Shown piece after piece: positions 50,801-53,803 of a stretch of 64,000 bases of DNA. The stretch's first letter is position 1; every line of letters begins with the position of its first letter. The stretch comes from Strongylocentrotus purpuratus (Eukaryota > Echinodermata > Echinoidea > Camarodonta > Strongylocentrotidae). The position numbers and the translations under genes are program-made. The notes under the pieces were generated by a model. The model was given only the letters and a program-made list of their open reading frames with translations, was not told the DNA's origin and made no database searches. The DNA lies in assembly GCF_000002235.5 (NCBI RefSeq), contig NW_022145609.1:7013214-7077213 (forward strand), in the 5' to 3' direction.

Positions 50801-53652
50801 AAACAAAAATTGTTCTCTACGATCCGGAAATGAAAGTAGTAAATGCAGTCAAAATTCATTGAGCAGATTTCTCGAAGTTAATGACTTTTACCCAAGATTC
50901 CTGATTTGCATCAATTTTGGATGCAAGGTCTGGCTAAGTAATGAATATCTATACGACTATAGCTATTTTTTAAAAGCAAAAGTGTCTACAGCTTGGTCGC
51001 TTTGTTCATTGCGTATGTTCCTTCAGACCCCGGAATTTCGCGCCCCAATATAAGATATACATTTTATACAGTACTCTCTCAAGAGTTCTAGACATTTTCA
51101 ATGCAAATGCATTTGCGTGCTCCCTATTTTATGATTTTTGTTAAACATATATAAGGCAAAGGGTAAATGCAAAACCGTATAAAGTGATTTGTGATGGCTC
51201 AAAATTCAAAAGAAATTGAGCTATTTTTGTTCTTATCCCTCGATACGCCACCGAATACAACATTTTTGTATAGATGATTTGACAAGAGAGTCAACTTCAT
51301 AAAACACGTATCGAATCATGAGTTTGTCCTGGTGAACGTCTACTCTATGTGGCGTTGTGTAGGCCCGGGAGCGCATATTTTTTTTACACAACTGTTTAGC
51401 CATTTTCGTGAAAAAAATTTCCTAGAAGTGCTCTGGTGAAAGAGTCTAAGTCGTCAGCGCACAGGTACACCCAGCGCACACTCCCAGGGAAGGGCAGGTG
51501 GTAGAAAAGGGAAAACAAGGAGAGTGGAGAGGATATGGAGAAGGAAAAACATAAAAATACATAACGGAAGAGCTAAGAGGATTATAGATTCGGGTATAGA
51601 CTAAGGAAAAACAAAGAAATAGATGACGAAGGAGAAAAGGATAGATTGAAGTAGAAACAAAGAATTACATAAAACAAAAGAGAAGAGGATAGAATAAAGG
51701 AGAACAAAAGAAATACATAACGATCGACTAAAGGAAAAACAAAGAAAAAACCATAACGAAGGAGAAAAGGATAGATTGAAGGATATCTTCAGCAATCCGA
51801 AGCTACTGCTAAGTGTAATGTTAGACTCTGTCTCTAGTCGTTTGCACAGTATATTTGACTGAACTGGCTAAACAGTTGTGATACCAAAATATGCGCGGCC
51901 CGGGAAGACCAATGGCCTACTACTTTTGTTGTTATGGTCGTTATAACGGAGAGCCTTACGTTACCCTTACGATGAGATTATAAATTATAAGAGAATTTTT
52001 TTTCACTATCCGTAATGATTACTTCTATTTATTTATCTTTGCTAGTAGACGACCTATTGGGAACGGTTTGATTGCATGAAATTACAATTAATTATAATCA
52101 TGTGGTAGTATCTGATTTATTTATCATTTATCTATCAACTCTGATGCTACCTTGATATTTTTATCTCCTGTCTTTTCTTTTCACTACCATCCGTCTTCCC
52201 ACAACATCCTCTTCACCTACTGTCTCTTCTCCATCAACATCAAATTCAGCTGGAGTTCCTTCAGGTTCCATAGCAACTGTCGTAGGAAGCGCTGTTGGTG
52301 CTATTCTTGTGATTGTTATCGTTATATTTCTCATCATCATCTTTTACAAGCGAAGAAGGTTAGAGAGGTACCTTGTGCTTAACCCTAATAAGGCCGGGCT
52401 ATTTGAAGTCTTACTACGGCCGGGGGGGGGGCCATTATGGCCCCCCCCTAAGATCTCGGCCGTGAAACGGCCGATCTCCGCGAAAATTTGCACGCATGTC
52501 AGGTGAAGTGTATAGAACAATATGATAATTTCAATTTTTTGAAAAAAATCCCTCATTTGCATATTTATGGTAATTTATGCAAATAACGTCATAAAATCAC
52601 ATTTTTACCCATAAATCCTATATTATTCATATTTAAGCATTCTTTTTCACTACATATATTCATTAGACCATTTGGAACAATAATAAGACAAAACAAATTA
52701 GAAGAGCCAGCTTATTCCTTATGTTATCTCTTGTTTTGATAATTTCTTATGTATTTCATTGTTTTTTTAACTTATTTATGTTATTGTTTTTTTTTTTCTT
52801 TTTCATTTCTTCCTACAATTCAACTATTTTGACTCCCAAAACAACCACCTAAACTTTAAACAAGACCCAATAACCAATGTTTGATCTATTTTTAGGAAAA
52901 ATGACATTTCCATATGTTTTGTACACAAATCACAAAAATGAGCGATTTTCGGGCTGACATGCAAAGACAAAAGGTCACGTGACCTTGTAACTATAGGTCC
53001 GATTTTTTTTTTTTTTTTTTTAAAGATGCGCAAGACTCTAAAGAAAAAAGTCAGCGAGCGGCGAGGCGCCTTCCATATGCGTTCTCGAAAAATCAGAAAA
53101 ATCGTGGAGGGGGGGCCATAATGGCCCCCCCCCCCGGCCTTATTAGGGTTAACTTGTCCCTCTCATCAGTCCATTTTCATCGAAATCCTCCATGCAAGAT
53201 GCTAAAACCGTATGGCCATGTAAATAAAATCTAAATATGATTGTATTAAAAAAATATAGGCCTATATATAAAGTTATATTGTTGCCTTTTTTTTCTTCTT
53301 TCAAATGCTATTAAATGGAAATATTCTAAAGCATAACTCTTTTAGAATGTTATGGCAATCCGCTTGAAAAGACCTATTATGTTAATGATATGCATTTTAA
53401 AATTACCATACCACTTACCACATTTAATGTTGACATGTTTCTATATGTCTATTTATTGGGAATTGATAATTTGTTTAATTATGCATTTCATCAAGGCAAT
53501 TTATGTATGCTTTCATAATATTAACTTTCAGCGATGAATCAGCCACTACTAGGTCTAAAGGGAAGGAGTCCGATTCGTCTCCGCAGTACGAAAACCCGGT
53601 ATTTGATCCGTCAAAATATAGACGTCAATACCTATCAAGGCTTGAACACTGA
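7825..53652 (+). CDS. Tie-like Ig/EGF/FN3 receptor without kinase, 27 exons
   Basis: The gene model is built from splice consensus and phase: 27 exons, 5,259 coding bases, about 1,752 residues. Order: signal peptide (1-27), Ig-like (exons 2 and 3), three EGF-like modules (exons 4-6), Ser/Thr/Pro linker plus Ig-like (exon 8), ten FN3 domains (exons 9-22), a type IIb receptor-phosphatase-like membrane-proximal segment with RRRR (exons 23-24), a transmembrane helix (exon 26) and a short Tyr-containing tail (exon 27). Ig-Ig-EGFx3-Ig-FN3 is the extracellular plan of Tie/TEK receptors, which bind angiopoietins in vertebrates. Here there are ten FN3 domains instead of three, and no kinase. The ligand is unknown. 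Most exon borders are phase 1, which suits module shuffling. Possible roles are a decoy or adhesion receptor, or one signalling through phosphotyrosine motifs. The exon chain is well supported by frame continuity; function is inference. Confidence 0.8.
7911..8522 (+). CDS. LINE ORF1 protein, 5'-truncated
   Basis: An open frame of about 203 residues with no ATG of its own, because the element is cut here. It has a heptad-rich N-terminal coiled coil, then [17 protein letters not shown], then a basic C-terminal half. This coiled-coil plus RNA-binding-like layout is usual for ORF1 proteins of L1- and CR1-like elements, which bind the element RNA. The stretch is clearly GC-richer than ORF2. Confidence 0.8.
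   Translation, partial: EERVNKQLADIRETIDTQQARIFDLEIVTDSKSKEIANVQNQLENQHEQIKTLQRKLDQQEQYSRRNCLLFFGFEERSEEDTDDIILQVANEVLQVNLSKDDLERTHRNGSRQKHQEKNLPRPIIAKFTSYRKRQEVISKRRKLAGKRKSIQEDLTKANQDLLAHVRTSEKVKAAWTRDGRILMTDKNNKKHLILCKDDLRKF
8715..11846 (+). CDS. LINE ORF2: endonuclease and reverse transcriptase
   Basis: The frame is open from about 8637; the first in-frame ATGs are at 8715 and 8730, giving about 1,043 residues. The N-terminal third is an apurinic-type endonuclease ([26 protein letters not shown]). The middle is a reverse transcriptase with [34 protein letters not shown] and the catalytic FADDTNI. The C-terminal part has [15 protein letters not shown], seen in jockey/CR1/L2-type elements. 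It nicks target DNA and copies the element RNA in place. The sequence is strongly AT-biased. No frameshift or stop was seen. Confidence 0.92.
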   Translation: MFSFYMDDTHDAQYPICLNPVFPFSDLSDDEFKNIFSTPLHEHKIDINKFKNTFKHSLECDPACDNDDDDFLQDDIVESNYYLEDEFMSLPKLDSDFSIIHFNARSLSKNFLAISEFIHSLSYSFSIYGFTETWIQSNTPILFHLEGYSFIHIDRISGRGGGVAFLVLDSLNFKIRNDILLQCDGNECLFIEITNKIGKNIIVGIIYRKPQSRVESFINAVYVCLQKLNKENKLIYIMGDFNIDLLKCSNKYSADFLDMLHSSSLLPLIVKPTRISVNSATLIDNIFTNNVFSCITPGIFFNDASDHLPIFQITGKIIYRDYVCNIPKKRIINERTINSLKLDLNNEDWNGVMYPSNVEVAYGRFKHRFMVYYDKNLTYSTRKNKNKCKKPWLSEELLNVIKNKNKLYRIYCKNSSSNNKLKYHKARNKVNKLLKMARKAYYANRFKKTKGNIKQTWSVINEIFGKSRKTLPSYFIVNGQNIHDPHDIANSFNDFFINIGLNICNTIPVNNIVNYRDFLPQPCATSLFLKPVNANEITAIVQSLKSTQSCGVDDFNPCVIKKVIDYILEPLIHIFNMSLSTGIIPSDMKIARVTPIYKKDDVHNLGNYRPISVLTFFSKILERIVYNRLNTFLLNNTILHSCQYGFTKNVSTEMALIDVHDYLVSSLSNKLHTVGLFLDLSKAFDSIDHNILLDKLNYYGIRGVAYTWLKNYLNNRHQIVVYNNVLSDPMQVTCGVPQGSILGPLLFLLYINDLNYCSNILKFVLFADDTNILYSHKDINILCQTLNNELQHVSQWFNSNKLSLNTSKSNFIYFHYKQKIISADSLNVLNIKMNDVPIKRVQSTSFLGVIIDQNLTWNAHILTISNKISRNIGVISKLRHILPQSILILLYNTMVLPYLMYCNVVWGNTYPTRLQRLHILQKRIVRICLMSDFNAHSIPLFQQLQFLNIFQLNQYCISLMVFKHKTDKLPINLTTMMKCKKYVHNYNTRNPDNYFIEKCPSTNSLFTFRHTGPKIWNSLPKDIRDTAFLNSFKSKLKKYFICF
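12146..12168 (+). repeat. (TTGAAC)n LINE tail
   Basis: About three and a half hexamer units immediately after the AATAAA signal mark the 3' end of the retrotransposon. Confidence 0.9.
12169..14018. other. intron 1 block duplicated at 62495-63990
   Basis: Non-coding. It matches copy 2 closely from 12169 to about 13336 and from about 13756 to 14018. The central part differs because of the MITE at 13302-13732. No exon was found. Confidence 0.75.
13302..13732. mobile_element. MITE with TTAA-like ends
   Basis: The ends are inverted repeats: TTAAAGGTCGGTTGAATTCC on the left; on the right, the reverse complement of the end reads TTAAGGTCAGGTGAAATCC. Copy 2 keeps the left terminus (about 63599) but has different sequence after it, suggesting internal loss there. 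Confidence 0.6.
14019..14165. repeat. duplicated short hairpin and (TTTA)n
   Basis: Two 55-60 bp units in tandem, each with a small hairpin (GGTGGTCTG...CAGATCAC) followed by TATTGTTTTCGTCAGAATTT, ending in an ATTT microsatellite. Non-coding. Confidence 0.7.
14166..16620. other. intron 1, nothing coding seen
   Basis: AT-rich with local CG-rich patches such as GCGCGCGTTGTGCGCGC near 14550. The open frame at 15019-15438 has no recognisable domain and no splice context and is not called. Confidence 0.5.
16628..16750. repeat. G-rich tracts
   Basis: Two poly-G dominated stretches (about 16628-16668 and 16734-16748), potentially quadruplex-forming. Confidence 0.85.
16756..17130. repeat. ATA microsatellite and TATATAGCGC repeat
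   Basis: An (ATA)n stretch is followed by GGATTTATATAGCGCC and downstream sequence of the dispersed type seen at 44836. It is probably a SINE or MITE relic. Confidence 0.5.
17130..17890. other. intron 1, nothing coding seen
   Basis: The only notable feature is small palindromic phrases GCGAGCGAAGTGAGCG (about 17658) and GCGAGCGTAGCGAGCG (about 17832), which look like diverged copies of one hairpin. Confidence 0.4.
17895..18935. repeat. GGGGCACTT minisatellite
   Basis: About 1 kb of degenerate units of roughly 30-35 bp centred on AAAAGGGGCACTTAT, followed by a G run at 18945-18953 and a CCCCC-rich end. Confidence 0.85.
18960..21249. other. intron 1, GA-rich blocks, no gene
   Basis: Contains GA-rich blocks at about 19310-19500 and 20440-20575, and phrases such as CAGGGGCGTCGCTAAAGGG (20352) that look like MITE ends. 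Lys/Glu/Arg-rich frames here reflect composition. It ends with the acceptor of exon 2. Confidence 0.5.
21250..21564 (+). CDS. receptor exon 2: Ig-like domain 1
   Basis: The 105-codon exon begins [18 protein letters not shown] and ends at ATGCACAATG|gtgagt, phase 1 on both sides. Position after the signal peptide and length fit the atypical first Ig-like domain of Tie-type receptors. Canonical Ig Cys/Trp residues are weak (one Cys, in NEGQCIRKL). Confidence 0.75.
21574..22884. mobile_element. fold-back element with TA duplication
   Basis: The terminal inverted repeats are CACCCACAACAAAAAGTGAG on the left and CTCACTTTTTGTTGTGGGTG on the right, each flanked by TA, as in mariner-like MITEs. A second, nested palindrome is at 21574-21783, with about 100 bp arms that are almost perfect around 21678. 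The element begins 9 bp after the exon 2 donor. Confidence 0.75.
22121..22341. repeat. 221 bp near-perfect hairpin
   Basis: Arms begin CTATGAACATGACAGACAAT and end ATTGTCTGTCATGTTCATAG, paired over about 105 bp with few mismatches and a short central loop near 22236. It lies inside the larger element. Confidence 0.85.
22890..23984. other. rest of intron 2, nothing coding seen
   Basis: Unremarkable AT-rich DNA up to the acceptor at 23984. Confidence 0.5.
23985..24233 (+). CDS. receptor exon 3: Ig domain 2
   Basis: A classic Ig-set layout: strand B region GETVTLAVV, the core Trp in [11 protein letters not shown], and [17 protein letters not shown], matching the L-x-x-x-G-x-Y-x-C signature. 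83 codons, phase 1 to phase 1, with acceptor tttacag and donor A|gtaagt. It carries N-glycosylation sequons (NIT, NQT). Confidence 0.88.
24668..24799 (+). CDS. receptor exon 4: EGF-like module 1
   Basis: 44 codons, phase 1 on both sides. Cysteine pattern [14 protein letters not shown], then [10 protein letters not shown], then [15 protein letters not shown]: eight Cys, typical of Tie EGF-like modules. Confidence 0.9.
24875..25055. repeat. G run and (CA)n microsatellites
   Basis: A GGGGGG tract near 24887-24896, CACACA at 24938-24965 and a C run near 25041, in intron 4. Confidence 0.85.
25253..27387. mobile_element. 2.1 kb non-autonomous element with hairpin array
   Basis: It is flanked by a 9-bp direct repeat GGTTCAATC (25244-25252 and 27388-27396). 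The ends are inverted: CATGGGTGTCGATC on the left and AATCGACACCCTT on the right. The core is an array of about ten 105-120 bp units (below). There is no transposase. A 9-bp duplication suggests a Mutator-like mover, as inference. Confidence 0.65.
25960..27185. repeat. tandem array of hairpin-bearing units
   Basis: About ten copies of a unit containing AATCGTCTTCTTTCT, AATGAAACGTCA and a short GC hairpin of the form CCGCG-CTTCG-CGCGG. Hairpins start near 26164, 26240, 26319, 26427, 26543, 26650, 26734, 26943, 27053 and 27164. Loops vary (TTC, TAC, TAA, TAT) while the stem is kept or compensated. Confidence 0.85.
27635..27790 (+). CDS. receptor exon 5: Tie-type Cys-rich module
   Basis: 52 codons, phase 1 to phase 1. 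Motif [20 protein letters not shown] followed by MGINC, very close to the second EGF-like repeat of vertebrate Tie/TEK receptors. This is the strongest single clue for the Tie relationship. Confidence 0.88.
27800..29460. other. intron 5, nothing coding seen
   Basis: AT-rich sequence without recognisable exons or repeats. Confidence 0.5.
29463..29690. repeat. palindromic minisatellite, intronic copy
   Basis: Same family as 62-460. Left end GCGTATCCGGGCACCTACCC, core CCTAGGACAACTACCCCC, then the reverse complement, ending GGGTAGGTGTTCTAGAACC. A near repeat CCCTCAACGTG / CCCTCAATGTG flanks it and may be the target duplication. Confidence 0.75.
29784..29921 (+). CDS. receptor exon 6: EGF-like module 3
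   Basis: 46 codons, phase 1 on both sides. [20 protein letters not shown], then a second half ending [12 protein letters not shown]. This is a laminin-type EGF pattern as in the third Tie module. Confidence 0.85.
29922..30736. other. intron 6
   Basis: Contains an (AAT)n run near 29968-29995 and otherwise unremarkable DNA. Confidence 0.5.
30737..30775 (+). CDS. receptor exon 7: 13-codon cassette (putative)
   Basis: A tiny exon between ttttacag and T|gtaagc encodes [13 protein letters not shown]. It is phase 1 on both sides, so skipping it also keeps the frame (exon 6 to exon 8). Support rests only on the splice sites; it may be optional or false. Confidence 0.5.
30776..31497. other. intron 7
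   Basis: Holds an irregular (ACT)n/(CAA)n microsatellite at about 30925-31000. No exon was seen. Confidence 0.5.
31498..31929 (+). CDS. receptor exon 8: Ser/Thr/Pro linker and Ig-like domain 3
   Basis: 144 codons. The first ~45 residues are rich in Ser, Thr and Pro ([20 protein letters not shown]), suggesting an O-glycosylated stalk. Then an Ig-like fold with [12 protein letters not shown] and a second Cys in [10 protein letters not shown]. Acceptor gttcag, donor G|gtgagt, phase 1 to phase 1. Confidence 0.8.
32337..32651 (+). CDS. receptor exon 9: FN3 domain 1
   Basis: 105 codons in one exon, phase 1 to phase 1. FN3 landmarks: SVTIRWTPW (core Trp), [11 protein letters not shown], and [20 protein letters not shown], the Leu/Tyr corner of the fold. 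Confidence 0.88.
33209..33276 (+). CDS. receptor exon 10: FN3 domain 2, first part
   Basis: Encodes [20 protein letters not shown] and the core DWE, then a phase-0 donor (GAG|gtgagc). It needs exon 11 to complete the fold. Confidence 0.75.
33381..33394. repeat. poly-G tract
   Basis: A run of 14 G in intron 10. Confidence 0.9.
33700..33931 (+). CDS. receptor exon 11: FN3 domain 2, second part
   Basis: Starts in phase 0 after cactcag and ends in phase 1. Contains [14 protein letters not shown] and [13 protein letters not shown]. The Cys pair and the L-x-x-C-T-x-Y motif define the 'B' type of FN3 repeated in exons 13 and 15. Confidence 0.8.
33932..34532. other. intron 11
   Basis: Contains GACACCAGTATTAAGCGCC with an ATT microsatellite (about 34176-34225), a probable SINE-end relic. 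No coding signal. Confidence 0.45.
34533..34841 (+). CDS. receptor exon 12: FN3 domain 3 (type A)
   Basis: 103 codons, phase 1 to phase 1. [20 protein letters not shown], then [10 protein letters not shown], then [20 protein letters not shown]. Two Cys 17 residues apart mark the 'A' type shared with exons 14 and 16. Confidence 0.88.
35035..35186. mobile_element. short MITE
   Basis: 152 bp with inverted ends GGGCTCCGTCTTATAAAGAG and CTCTTTATAGACGGGGTCCC, plus internal repeats of TTGCGATTGAT and its complement. No clear target duplication. Confidence 0.65.
35541..35858 (+). CDS. receptor exon 13: FN3 domain 4 (type B)
   Basis: 106 codons, phase 1 to phase 1. [20 protein letters not shown] and [16 protein letters not shown], with the same Cys pair as exons 11 and 15. 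Confidence 0.87.
35859..36849. other. intron 13, nothing coding seen
   Basis: AT-rich, with a (CT)n tract just before the exon 14 acceptor. Confidence 0.5.
36850..37149 (+). CDS. receptor exon 14: FN3 domain 5 (type A)
   Basis: 100 codons, phase 1 to phase 1. [47 protein letters not shown]. The Cys spacing is identical to exon 12. Confidence 0.88.
37371..37875. repeat. dispersed repeat, copy without insertion
   Basis: About 500 bp in intron 14 that recurs at 50985-52015. Shared phrases: ATTTCGCGCCCCA, AAAGTGATTTGTAAT, AAAACACGTATCGAATCAT and GTAGGCCCGGGAAGAC. It holds the empty site for the nested element at 51371-51896. Confidence 0.8.
37972..38265 (+). CDS. receptor exon 15: FN3 domain 6 (type B)
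   Basis: 98 codons, phase 1 to phase 1. [20 protein letters not shown] and [17 protein letters not shown]. Confidence 0.87.
38680..39006 (+). CDS. receptor exon 16: FN3 domain 7 (type A)
   Basis: 109 codons, phase 1 to phase 1, donor T|gttagt. [48 protein letters not shown]. The Cys spacing matches exons 12 and 14. Confidence 0.87.
39255..39445. repeat. G/C-run MITE-like repeat
   Basis: Inverted-looking ends CAGGGGAGGATCGAGG and CCCCTAGATCCGCCCCTG, with a G run, an A run and CCCCCCTCCCC inside. Of the same general style as the left part of the element at 25253. Confidence 0.5.
39793..39930 (+). CDS. receptor exon 17: FN3 domain 8, first part (type B)
   Basis: 46 codons, phase 1 to phase 1. 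[20 protein letters not shown], the first half of a B-type FN3. It is separated from its second half by a 2.9 kb intron holding a SINE and the fold-back element. Confidence 0.85.
40385..40520 (+). mobile_element. tRNA-derived SINE-like sequence
   Basis: A-box-like GTAGTCTAATGGATAAG, then CTGTAGA (the form of a Tyr anticodon loop), then the B box GGGTTCAAATCCC, followed by a non-tRNA tail with GCAAGACGTTACTTTTGCCA. The anticodon stem does not pair, so it is not a functional tRNA gene. Confidence 0.6.
40533..42725. mobile_element. fold-back transposon, TU-like
   Basis: Flanked by the 8-bp direct repeat CCTGAGCG (40525-40532 and 42726-42733). Each arm is an array of 15-bp units GCTCCGCCGACAATT (left arm to about 41093; inverted right arm from about 42240), with identical irregular variants at the two outer ends. 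The middle holds about 1.1 kb with an (AT)n tract and no coding gene. As recalled, this matches the sea-urchin TU fold-back family. Long Ala-Pro-Pro-Thr frames arise because the unit is 15 bp. Confidence 0.82.
41773..41823. repeat. (AT)n microsatellite
   Basis: A TATATA run interrupted once by ACGT, inside the fold-back element. Confidence 0.95.
42859..43023 (+). CDS. receptor exon 18: FN3 domain 8, second part
   Basis: 55 codons, phase 1 to phase 1. Continues with [14 protein letters not shown] and [19 protein letters not shown]. The second Cys of the B type is replaced here (LIPYSIY instead of L-x-x-C-T-x-Y), leaving the exon 17 Cys unpaired. Confidence 0.85.
43024..43698. other. intron 18, nothing coding seen
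   Basis: AT-rich. The open frame at 43346-43633 has no splice logic and is not called. Confidence 0.5.
43699..43949 (+). CDS. receptor exon 19: FN3 domain 9, first part
   Basis: Acceptor ttaaag, phase 1 start, phase 0 end. [39 protein letters not shown] and [10 protein letters not shown]. The donor is CAG|gcaagt, a GC donor; a GT alternative 4 bp downstream would break the frame with exon 20. Confidence 0.8.
44416..44491 (+). CDS. receptor exon 20: FN3 domain 9, second part
   Basis: Phase 0 to phase 1. [20 protein letters not shown] completes the last strand (Y-S-V-Q / V-M-A-E). Donor A|gtacga is acceptable. The tail [10 protein letters not shown] resembles [10 protein letters not shown] in exon 23, hinting at an internal duplication of the domain linker. 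Confidence 0.75.
44836..45200 (+). repeat. SINE-like dispersed repeat (TATATAGCGC family)
   Basis: (AAT)n followed by TTTATATAGCGC, CTGGGTGGAGTGTGGCAA, ATCTTGCCAAAAGACA and GTGCCGCGGCGGGACTCG, a phrase order I recognise from dispersed repeats of marine invertebrates. Non-coding. Confidence 0.6.
45335..45658. mobile_element. 324 bp fold-back MITE
   Basis: The left arm begins CGCCTTGGATCAATTCGAGT and the right arm ends ACTCGAATTGATCCAAGGCG. Arms pair over about 120 bp with mismatches, and the loop region repeats AGCACACATCTGCTA-like words. Confidence 0.8.
45876..45976 (+). CDS. receptor exon 21: FN3 domain 10, first part
   Basis: Phase 1 start, phase 0 end (ACG|gtaacc). [20 protein letters not shown] then [13 protein letters not shown], a standard FN3 N-terminal half. 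Confidence 0.85.
46609..46692. repeat. (CT)n forming the exon 22 polypyrimidine tract
   Basis: An almost pure CT run that ends ctctctctag, the acceptor itself. The splice site therefore sits on a microsatellite whose length probably varies. Confidence 0.85.
46693..46903 (+). CDS. receptor exon 22: FN3 domain 10, second part
   Basis: Phase 0 to phase 1. [33 protein letters not shown], ending in VEEFTEPPA. Confidence 0.87.
47593..47692 (+). CDS. receptor exon 23: membrane-proximal segment, first part
   Basis: Phase 1 to phase 2. [20 protein letters not shown] and [11 protein letters not shown]. It joins exon 24 as [13 protein letters not shown], which parallels the last, cryptic FN3 of type IIb receptor phosphatases. 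Confidence 0.8.
47932..48127 (+). CDS. possible alternative terminal exon (hydrophobic tail)
   Basis: A good acceptor (tgtctttctag) opens a 65-codon frame in the phase (2) left by exon 23. It ends in a ~20-residue hydrophobic stretch ([20 protein letters not shown]) and TAA, with AATAAA at 48303. If used, it would give a receptor lacking the transmembrane and cytoplasmic exons, perhaps GPI-anchored. It may equally be chance. Confidence 0.25.
48384..48627 (+). CDS. receptor exon 24: phosphatase-IIb-like membrane-proximal segment
   Basis: Phase 2 to phase 0. [20 protein letters not shown] contains a four-Arg furin-like site. It is followed by [16 protein letters not shown] and [20 protein letters not shown]. 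The G-D-N-x-T-Y-x-x-Y-x-N-x-P-L pattern is characteristic of the segment before the membrane helix in type IIb receptor phosphatases (mu/kappa group). Confidence 0.85.
48755..49228. mobile_element. 475 bp GC-rich fold-back MITE
   Basis: Ends ATAGGTCACATTTGCCGCCG and CGGCGGCAAATGTGACCTAG. Arms pair over more than 150 bp with scattered mismatches (shared CGCACGGCGTATTTTGAATT). GC-rich against an AT-rich background. Non-coding. Confidence 0.8.
49478..50294 (+). mobile_element. 817 bp DNA-transposon relic with THAP remnants
   Basis: Terminal inverted repeats TTAAAGGGGAATTAACCTC and GAGGTTAATTCCCCTTAAA. Inside are pieces of a C2CH THAP zinc finger: [11 protein letters not shown] near 49757-49789 and DDVICSDHF near 50031-50054, in different contexts and separated by a 100 bp hairpin (about 49790-49890). 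THAP domains bind DNA in P-like transposases. Not functional as it stands. Confidence 0.6.
50537..50576 (+). CDS. receptor exon 25: juxtamembrane linker
   Basis: A short exon, phase 0 to phase 1, encoding [13 protein letters not shown] between ttatttag and G|gtagga. Needed to change phase between exons 24 and 26. Confidence 0.65.
50985..52015. repeat. dispersed repeat, copy interrupted by a nested element
   Basis: Matches 37371-37875 on both sides of the insertion at 51371-51896. Confidence 0.8.
51371..51896. mobile_element. 526 bp nested element with 9-bp duplication
   Basis: Flanked by GGCCCGGGA on both sides (51362-51370, 51897-51905); the other copy of the host repeat has a single GGCCCGGGA near 37754. 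Ends GCGCATATTTT...ACAACTGTTTAGCCA and the inverse. The core consists of purine-rich repeats (AGGAGAAAAGGATAGATTGA). Size and duplication fit a Mutator-like MITE. Confidence 0.8.
52250..52358 (+). CDS. receptor exon 26: transmembrane helix
   Basis: Phase 1 to phase 2. [20 protein letters not shown] then [16 protein letters not shown]: about 23 hydrophobic residues followed by a basic stop-transfer cluster. Donor AAG|gttaga, or alternatively GAG|gtacct 9 bp later; both give the same frame. Confidence 0.85.
52383..53148. mobile_element. piggyBac-type MITE (TTAA duplication)
   Basis: 766 bp bounded by TTAA at 52379-52382 and 53149-53152, with 16-bp inverted ends CCCTAATAAGGCCGGG. Each end also has a G-run/C-run palindrome (GGGGGCCATTATGGCCCCC). 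It starts 25 bp after the exon 26 end. No transposase. Confidence 0.85.
53532..53652 (+). CDS. receptor exon 27: cytoplasmic tail (probably frameshifted)
   Basis: Joined in phase 2 it reads [20 protein letters not shown], then [15 protein letters not shown], and stops at TGA 53650-53652, giving about 40 cytoplasmic residues and no kinase. Just after FDPS, at an AAAA run (53613-53616), the +1 frame stays open to 53803 and is clearly Tyr-motif rich. Loss of one A would join them. So either this copy is truncated by a 1-base insertion or the base is an assembly error. Confidence 0.7.
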
Positions 53653-53803
53653 CATTCATAACTACCAAGATGTTAATACCGATGCTGTGAGCTACGGTAA
53701 TCTTGCCGACGCTCAGACCGACCAAGATCCAAAGGAACCTGATCAAGAAGCTATATACGAAGACATCAATACAGAATATGTCAACGTGCTCAAGAAGAAT
53801 TGA
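53617..53803 (+). pseudogene. out-of-frame continuation of the receptor tail
   Basis: The +1 frame contains VNTYQGL, HNYQDV, AVSYGNL, AIYEDI and TEYVNV before a TGA at 53801-53803. Five Y-x-x-(L/I/V) motifs in about 60 residues, one with the full inhibitory-type pattern VSYGNL, is typical of SH2-binding receptor tails. Out of frame with exon 26 as the sequence stands. Confidence 0.6.

Noticed and set aside
53532..53803. Starting the tail at the ATG at 53534 as a separate protein
   Set aside because: The first 25 residues of that frame are compositionally poor, while the spliced frame gives a good receptor tail. A frameshift explains both better.
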